Part shown: positions 6,258-10,968 of the stretch, in pieces
Numbering within the stretch: position 1 is the first letter of the stretch
Layout of the letters: each line of letters starts with the position of its first letter
Origin: Caryophanales bacterium
GTDB taxonomy: Bacteria; Bacillota_I; Bacilli_A; RF39; UBA660
Assembly (NCBI GenBank): GCA_016282415.1
Contig: JAEEKO010000005.1
Span: forward strand, 1 to 10,968
DNA length: 10,968 nucleotides
Direction of reading: 5' to 3'
Position numbers and translations under genes: made by a program
Notes under the pieces: model-generated
The model's input: only the letters and a program-made list of their open reading frames with translations
What the model was told of the DNA's origin: nothing
Database searches by the model: none

Positions 6258-7505
6258 ATGAAATTTATCGATAAACTAGACGAAAAAGAATATAGTAAAT
6301 TTATGAATAATTGTTCTTATAATCACTGCCTTCAGTCAGTTGCATGGGGTAATATTAGTGATAAAGAACGTAATCAAAAGAAAGTTATTGTTGGTTTAAA
6401 AGATGATAATGATAAACTAGTAGCAGCAGCCCTGCTTTTAAAGAAAGTAACTCCTTTTAAAATGTGTTATTTCTACTGTCCGCGTGGATTTATTCTTGAT
6501 TATAACAACAAAGAAGTATTAAATACCTTTACAAAGGAATTAAAAACTTATTTAAAAAGAGTTAATGGTATTTATTTAAAAATTGATCCCGAAATAAAAT
6601 ATCAAACTATTGATGAAGATGCCAACCCAATTGATGGTGAAAATAACTATGATTTATTCAATTATTTAATAAAATTAGGTTATAAACACCAAGGATTTAA
6701 TCGTTTGCATGAAAAAAATGAACCAAGATATACTTTTAGAAGATATTTTAAGAATTATGATAGTATTGAAGCAATTGATGAAAGTATCTCTAAAACTTTT
6801 ATGAAATCATTAAAACGTAGTTATAATTATGATTTAACCGTAAGTATTGCTGAGGATTTAGAAGATTTTATTCGATTAAATAAATTTAATGCTAAAAAAG
6901 ATGGCTTTATGGCTAATAAAGAATCTTTTTATCGTACTTTCTTTGAAGAAACTAAAAAAGAAGGGAATGCTAAAACCTTCAATATTAGCTTAAATCCCGG
7001 AAAACTAACCAAAAAGTTCCAAAAGGAACTTGATGAATTAAAGAATGCCCTAGATAATGGTACTTTAAATAAAAAAGATCGTGGTAATGCAAATGAGACC
7101 ATTAAAAGATTAGAAAAAGATATTGAAACCTTTAAAGATCTAGGAAATGACGATATTGTTGTTTGCTCAATGATTTGTGGCTATACCAAGAATGGAGCAT
7201 GGACCTTATATATTGGTAATGACACCCTTGGTGAATATACATTCAGCATTAACCGTGTTTATTATGAAGCAATTATTGATGCATATAATAACAAGTATGA
7301 CTTCATTGATTTATTTGGTACTGTTGGTGACCCTAATACTAATTATAAGAATACAAAAGGATTACATGAGTATAAACGTAAATTTGGTGATGAATACACG
7401 GAATTCATCGGTGAATTTGATTTAATCAATAAACCTTTTTGGTACCATATGTTACCGATATTATTAAAAAGCTATCGCTTTATCTACAAAATAAAGAATC
7501 GTTAA
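6258..7505 (+). CDS. FemABX-family aminoacyl-tRNA-dependent peptidoglycan cross-bridge ligase (paralogue 1)
   Basis: 415 residues. Fem ligases transfer an amino acid from aminoacyl-tRNA to the peptide of a lipid-linked cell-wall precursor at the inner membrane face. Two GNAT-like halves are seen: the first carries CPRGFILDYN (74-83) and YLKIDPEI (106-113), the second ends in the family signature GLHEYKRKFG...FIGEFDLINKP (368-393). Between them, about 248-296 is a lysine/glutamate-rich helical hairpin (coiled-coil arm) as in FemA and MurM, which makes it FemA/MurM-like rather than the arm-less Weissella FemX type. No signal peptide. The amino acid added cannot be read from sequence. It shares an operon with the ttcA-like gene (SD AGGTGA, 8-nt gap) and is followed by a paralogue. 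Confidence 0.9.
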   Translation: MKFIDKLDEKEYSKFMNNCSYNHCLQSVAWGNISDKERNQKKVIVGLKDDNDKLVAAALLLKKVTPFKMCYFYCPRGFILDYNNKEVLNTFTKELKTYLKRVNGIYLKIDPEIKYQTIDEDANPIDGENNYDLFNYLIKLGYKHQGFNRLHEKNEPRYTFRRYFKNYDSIEAIDESISKTFMKSLKRSYNYDLTVSIAEDLEDFIRLNKFNAKKDGFMANKESFYRTFFEETKKEGNAKTFNISLNPGKLTKKFQKELDELKNALDNGTLNKKDRGNANETIKRLEKDIETFKDLGNDDIVVCSMICGYTKNGAWTLYIGNDTLGEYTFSINRVYYEAIIDAYNNKYDFIDLFGTVGDPNTNYKNTKGLHEYKRKFGDEYTEFIGEFDLINKPFWYHMLPILLKSYRFIYKIKNR

Positions 7506-7512
7506 AAAGTTA

Positions 7513-7541
7513 TTGTATTATTTAATAAAATATTATATACT
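7513..7541 (+). promoter_or_regulatory. Promoter for the second Fem ligase gene
   Basis: -35 TTGTAT (7513-7518), 17-bp spacer, -10 TATACT (7536-7541), start predicted near 7548. The strong SD AAGGAGG (7555-7561) follows, 6 nt before ATG at 7568. It sits in the 62-bp gap between the two Fem genes, so the second can be expressed without the first. Confidence 0.6.
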
Positions 7542-7567
7542 AATCTAATTTAAAAAGGAGGGAAATC

Positions 7568-8791
7568 ATGTACATCCGCGAATTAACTGAATATGAGTTT
7601 ACTTATTTTGCAAGTCGTCATATTCTAAGAAATTATCATCAAACACCAAATTATGCTAAACTCATGGGTAAACATGGTTTTACCTATGAATTTATTGGAT
7701 TATTTAACGAAAATGATGATTTAATTGGTGCATCACTTATATTATTTAAAAAAGTATTTAAATTTACTTCCTACGGTTATGCTCCAAAAGGATTATTAAT
7801 GGACTATTATGATGAAGAAGTTATTAAAGAATTTGCGCGTTTATTAAAAGAATACTATTTAATTAAAAACGTCGCCTTTATTCGTATTAATCCAGAAATT
7901 TCGATTGGAACCATTAATTATGACAAAAACTATGTAATTGATTATAATAGTAATCGTAAGATAATTAATAGTTTACGTGATGCGGGATTAATTCTAAATA
8001 ACAATACTAGTGGTTTTAACAGTATTATTCCTAAATATAATGCCATTATTAAGACCGATAAGTATGATTTAAATAATGTTGCTAAGAATCATCGTAAAGA
8101 AATACTTAAAGGGGAACGTAAAGGTCTTGAATTAATAAAAGCTGATGAATCTTACCTTCCTTATCTTCATGATTTTATTAAAAAGAAAAAAGATCGTCCA
8201 TTAAAATACTATGAAGATTATTACGATGCTTTTAAAGACAACGTTGATTTATTCCTAGTAAAGATTAACTACGATCAATATTTAATAAATATTACTAAAT
8301 TATATGAAGAAGAAAATGAAAATAACATTCGTTTATATAATGCTCTAGTTAAAAATAATAATCAAAAGCATTTAAATGCCAAAATGGAATCTGATCGTTT
8401 ATTAAATGAATATAAAATTGAATTAGAAGAAGCAACTAATGGTAGTCATGATAATAAAGAAACCTTTATTGCAGCAGCCTTTGCAATTCGTTATGATAAC
8501 CGTGTTAATATTGTAATCAGTGGCTTTGATAAAAACTATCGTTCCTTCTCCCCTAATTACTTCTTACATGATGAATTAATTAAATATTACCAAAAAGATT
8601 ATAAATTTATTGAATTAAATGGTATTACTGGTAATAAAAATGATAAAAAATATAAAGGAGTTAATGAATTTAAACTTGGTTTTAATCCAGAAGCCTTTGA
8701 ATTTATTGGGGAATTTGATTTAATTATCAACAAGCCATTCTACAAATTAATAAATTTCTTAAAAATAATAAAAACAGATTTAAAAAAATAA
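7568..8791 (+). CDS. FemABX-family aminoacyl-tRNA-dependent peptidoglycan cross-bridge ligase (paralogue 2)
   Basis: 407 residues, the same family as the upstream gene but clearly diverged. Matching blocks are SYGYAPKGLLMDYYDEEV (68-85) and IRINPEI (105-111) in the first half and GVNEFKLGFN...FIGEFDLIINKPFY (364-392) in the second. A helical arm is seen at about 243-290 (TKLYEEENEN to EYKIELEEAT). The AKNHRKEILKGERKG stretch (172-186) fits the basic region after the first half of Fem proteins. Fem genes in pairs usually act one after the other in bridge synthesis (FemA/FemB, MurM/MurN), so sequential addition of two residues is inferred. It has its own promoter and SD AAGGAGG. The TAA stop lies in the shared terminator at 8771-8804. 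Confidence 0.9.
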   Translation: MYIRELTEYEFTYFASRHILRNYHQTPNYAKLMGKHGFTYEFIGLFNENDDLIGASLILFKKVFKFTSYGYAPKGLLMDYYDEEVIKEFARLLKEYYLIKNVAFIRINPEISIGTINYDKNYVIDYNSNRKIINSLRDAGLILNNNTSGFNSIIPKYNAIIKTDKYDLNNVAKNHRKEILKGERKGLELIKADESYLPYLHDFIKKKKDRPLKYYEDYYDAFKDNVDLFLVKINYDQYLINITKLYEEENENNIRLYNALVKNNNQKHLNAKMESDRLLNEYKIELEEATNGSHDNKETFIAAAFAIRYDNRVNIVISGFDKNYRSFSPNYFLHDELIKYYQKDYKFIELNGITGNKNDKKYKGVNEFKLGFNPEAFEFIGEFDLIINKPFYKLINFLKIIKTDLKK

Positions 8792-8804
8792 ATCTGTTTT
8801 TTTT
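8771..8804. terminator. Bidirectional terminator between the Fem and hydrolase genes
   Basis: A 12-bp perfect stem AAAACAGATTTA (8771-8782) with TAAATCTGTTTT (8789-8800), loop AAAAAA, and a T-run to 8804; on the minus strand it is likewise followed by T residues. The Fem stop TAA (8789-8791) lies in the stem and the hydrolase stop (8803-8805) at its edge. Confidence 0.87.
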
Positions 8805-9801
8805 AATTTCCATAAACTTTTTTATGACAACTGGTAGCTACCTCTTTATCATATAAAGTATGTAATTCATTAATTTTCTTTGATAATGTATTAGTCGTAT
8901 TAATATAACTTCCGTTACCATGTAATGTTAATATTGAGATGAAATAAGGATGTTCAGTAAAGAAAATACCAACATCATGATAATAATCCCCATAATAACC
9001 ATACTTATGAATCATCGTTGTATTATCAAATGCTAAATGATTCCAATAAGTATTATTCATCCAACCTTTAATAATATTACCACTGGTTGGGTATTCAACT
9101 AAATCTTGATATAGCTTATTTAAATAAATATTCATATCTTTAGCACTTTGCATACCATAAGAATCCCCACCAGTTAAGATATTCTTAGCACCCAAACTTC
9201 TTCCATAACTTTGTAAAGCATTAAATCCAATATAATTAATCATAATACGATGTGCTATATTATCACTAACGGTTAAAGCACACTCAATTACTTTAGATAT
9301 TTCAATATCTTCTCCTGGAGTGTATTTTTCCATACAAGGATTATCTTTTATATAGTAATTCTTATTGTAGGGAACCTTAGTATCAAAGGTCATTTCACCA
9401 CTATTAATCTTATCTAAAATATATAAGGTATCTACTAATTTAATTAAACTACAACCATAATAAACTTTATCTTCATTATAAGTAAAAGTATAACCAGTAT
9501 TAACATCTTGGTAATAAATAGAAACACTTAAGTTATTTTGACGAATATAAGCTAGAATAGCTTGTTCTTTTTCTTCAACACTACTTGGTTTATAAGCACT
9601 ATAATATTTAGCCGTAATACATTTGTTATAAGCTTCTTGTTTTTGACGTTTTTCCTCTTCTTTACGACGGTTTTCCGCTGCTATTTTTTTATCATGCTCA
9701 TAATCATATAAATAATAAGCACCATAAAGTCCTCCACCAAGAATTAATAAAATAATAATTAGTGGAAATAGTTTTAAATGACGACGTCTTCGCTTAGCCA
9801 T
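8803..9801 (-). CDS. Membrane-anchored class-A-beta-lactamase-like serine hydrolase
   Basis: 332 residues. A basic start (MAKRRRRHLK) and one hydrophobic helix (11-31) give a signal-anchor, followed by a lysine/glutamate-rich linker helix (38-57) and an extracytoplasmic catalytic domain (about 75-315). Penicillin-recognising-enzyme motifs: SLIK (118-121) as SxxK with nucleophile S118; SDN at 179-181; and K266-Y267-G268 where KTG is expected, within IHKYGYYGDYYHDVGIFF. I see no clear counterpart of the omega-loop Glu (ExxLN) of true class A beta-lactamases, so antibiotic hydrolysis is doubtful; a wall peptidase-like or regulatory role is inferred. SD GAGGTG (9809-9814) is 7 nt before ATG at 9801. 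Expressed from its own extended -10, convergent with the second Fem gene. Confidence 0.83.
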   Translation of the reverse strand: MAKRRRRHLKLFPLIIILLILGGGLYGAYYLYDYEHDKKIAAENRRKEEEKRQKQEAYNKCITAKYYSAYKPSSVEEKEQAILAYIRQNNLSVSIYYQDVNTGYTFTYNEDKVYYGCSLIKLVDTLYILDKINSGEMTFDTKVPYNKNYYIKDNPCMEKYTPGEDIEISKVIECALTVSDNIAHRIMINYIGFNALQSYGRSLGAKNILTGGDSYGMQSAKDMNIYLNKLYQDLVEYPTSGNIIKGWMNNTYWNHLAFDNTTMIHKYGYYGDYYHDVGIFFTEHPYFISILTLHGNGSYINTTNTLSKKINELHTLYDKEVATSCHKKVYGN

Positions 9802-9825
9802 ATTACGACACCTCTACTATAAATA

Positions 9826-9834
9826 ATTATAGCA
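9826..9834 (-). promoter_or_regulatory. Extended -10 promoter for the serine hydrolase gene
   Basis: TGCTATAAT on the minus strand, an exact TGnTATAAT, with no obvious -35. Start near 9819, leaving a leader of about 18 nt containing SD GAGGTG. It begins just 1 nt after the T-run of the upstream terminator. Confidence 0.55.
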
Positions 9835-9835
9835 T

Positions 9836-9879
9836 AAAAAAATGTAAATACTATTCTATTTCTAATGTATTTACATTTT
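9836..9879 (-). terminator. Rho-independent terminator of the 367-residue protein gene
   Basis: Minus strand: a 13-bp perfect stem AAAATGTAAATAC (9867-9879) with GTATTTACATTTT (9839-9851), a 15-nt loop, and T residues from 9842 to 9836. The stem and loop include the last codons and the TAG stop (9851-9853) of the gene. The large loop makes it less typical than the others here. Confidence 0.7.
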
Positions 9880-10954
9880 CAAACTTATAACCATTTTCTT
9901 TTAAGGTTTCTTTAAAATGATCTTTAGCTGCCTCACTTTTAGCAACATACTTCTCGAAGTACTCTGAATCATTATTAAACGCCTCAATTAAGCCATTAAT
10001 ATAGTCTTCACTAGGAAGAACCTGATTATTAATAACTTCTTTATAATAGCGTGTTTTAGCGTTATTATCCATATTACCTGTTCTAATACCATAAATAATA
10101 ACTAATTTTTCACGCTTATCATTAGTAAAACATCCATAATAAATACGAGAATTATTAAAGTTAGCAGATTTAAAGTGAAAGCGTTTTAATAAATCTTGTT
10201 TTTGTTTATAAATATTATTCATACAAATATGACCTTCAATATCGTTATGAACATCAATATTTTCTAATCGTGTGATACGATCAAATGCAATAGCTTGATC
10301 ATTGACATTTCTAATATCACTTAATATGTTTTTTTCAACATAACTAATATCATCTTTATCAGTTAAAAGAATCATAGTATTCTTACGATAATCAACAATA
10401 CTTTCAGCTTCTTTAATATTTTCGGATTCATTACTAATAAGACTTAAGTGATTTTCTAAAATTACTTTATATTGCTCTAATTCTTTTAAATATTCTTCCT
10501 CACTAAATAATCCGATAGAATAATAGTAAACTAATAAAGTTAAACCATTATAATTACTTTCAATTTTTAATAATTCATTATCATTTTGTTCAGAATCTAA
10601 ATAATTATATATATAAATTAATTGTTTAAAATTATTTACTAATTCAACTTCGCATTTACGACTTTGACTTTTTAAATAATCAGCAGCATCGAACTTCTTC
10701 ATTTCAATATTAGGAATTATTTTTAATAAGAATAATAAATTAGGCATCATATTCTTAACAATATAAGTTCTTATTAATAAGTTAAGATACGTGTTTAATC
10801 GATTATTTGTATAACCACATAAAATACGGTCAAGATCTTTAATATCATAGCTTAAAAGGGTATCTAATTCTTTAATATTATCTTCCATAACACTTAAATC
10901 AGTTATGTCTGTATATTTAATAATAATATTCTTTTCTTCTTCTGTTAGCTTCAT
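9851..10954 (-). CDS. Soluble helical protein of unknown function (367 residues)
   Basis: I do not recognise this protein. No signal peptide or membrane helix. Residues 1-250 look mostly alpha-helical, rich in Leu, Asn, Glu and Lys. About 240-310 differs: a helix (about 244-260), then two strands, RIYYGCF (270-276) and KLVIIYGIRTG (283-293), and a following helix from about 300. This strand-turn-strand with a basic Arg after IIYG weakly resembles the C-terminal half of RelE/HigB-type toxins (RIxYF...KIxLLxGFxKK), but no antitoxin-like partner is visible and the protein is far longer than such toxins; the similarity may be chance. ATG at 10954 is 14 nt from the window edge with no clear SD, so a further upstream start or coupling to an unseen gene is possible. 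It ends in the terminator at 9836-9879. Confidence 0.75.
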   Translation of the reverse strand: MKLTEEEKNIIIKYTDITDLSVMEDNIKELDTLLSYDIKDLDRILCGYTNNRLNTYLNLLIRTYIVKNMMPNLLFLLKIIPNIEMKKFDAADYLKSQSRKCEVELVNNFKQLIYIYNYLDSEQNDNELLKIESNYNGLTLLVYYYSIGLFSEEEYLKELEQYKVILENHLSLISNESENIKEAESIVDYRKNTMILLTDKDDISYVEKNILSDIRNVNDQAIAFDRITRLENIDVHNDIEGHICMNNIYKQKQDLLKRFHFKSANFNNSRIYYGCFTNDKREKLVIIYGIRTGNMDNNAKTRYYKEVINNQVLPSEDYINGLIEAFNNDSEYFEKYVAKSEAAKDHFKETLKENGYKFENVNTLEIE

Positions 10955-10968
10955 ATCATTAATTCTAT

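Noticed and set aside
7177..7425. 82-codon open frame on the plus strand
   Set aside because: It is in another frame of the first Fem gene over its conserved C-terminal domain, with no SD and no recognisable domain.
8803..9801. Annotating the serine hydrolase as a true beta-lactamase resistance gene
   Set aside because: It keeps SxxK and SDN but has KYG for KTG and no evident omega-loop Glu, so resistance cannot be claimed from the sequence.
1..10968. Mobile element, phage, CRISPR or defence island
   Set aside because: I found no transposase, integrase, repeat-spacer array, long direct or inverted repeats or attachment-site-like duplication near the tRNA, and base composition looks even across the genes.

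Overview
The window is strongly AT-rich, has short intergenic gaps, Bacilli-type Shine-Dalgarno sites (AAGGAGG, AGGTGATC), sigma-A-type promoters and small T-tailed terminators. Its recognisable genes (Hsp100 ATPase, RluA-type pseudouridine synthase, DusB-like dihydrouridine synthase, Pta of Bacillus size, FemABX ligases) point to a low-GC Firmicute or a relative of the walled Erysipelotrichia/Mollicutes-side lineages. The Fem ligases, an SH3b protein and a penicillin-recognising-type serine hydrolase imply a peptidoglycan wall. All tryptophans I checked are TGG and the genes have family-typical lengths, so the standard bacterial code fits; no gene here stops with TGA. I see no phage, transposon or CRISPR element.

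Layout. 1-566 (minus): start of an N-domain-less ClpA/B/C-like AAA+ ATPase that leaves the window. 635-2042 (minus): an RluA-type pseudouridine synthase overlapping by 8 nt a membrane protein of unknown function, closed by a terminator at 594-625. 2114-2776 (plus): membrane-anchored SH3b plus Ig-like protein, facing a small FxLYD-like membrane protein (2795-3190, minus) across a shared two-way terminator. 3290-3365 (minus): a lone tRNA-Asn(GTT) with its own strong promoter and terminator and two odd nucleotides (C at position 55, a T27/C43 mismatch). 3416-5364 (minus): pta and dus, overlapping by one base (TAATG). 5431-8791 (plus): a TtcA-like PP-loop/Fe-S tRNA thiolase, 8 nt before a FemABX ligase, then a second FemABX ligase behind its own promoter. 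8803-9801 (minus): membrane-anchored class-A-beta-lactamase-like hydrolase, sharing a two-way terminator with the second Fem gene. 9851-10954 (minus): a soluble 367-residue protein of unknown function.

Two themes run together: tRNA biology (tRNA-Asn, DusB-like, TtcA-like, and RluA-family, which may act on rRNA or tRNA) and the cell surface (two aminoacyl-tRNA-dependent Fem ligases, SH3b protein, serine hydrolase). Fem ligases consume aminoacyl-tRNA to build peptidoglycan cross-bridges, so the unusual tRNA-Asn about 3 kb from two Fem genes is the most interesting lead, though a functional link is only inference. Most of the rest is ordinary core-genome content with several divergent or unrecognised proteins. 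There is no gene-free stretch longer than 300 bases.
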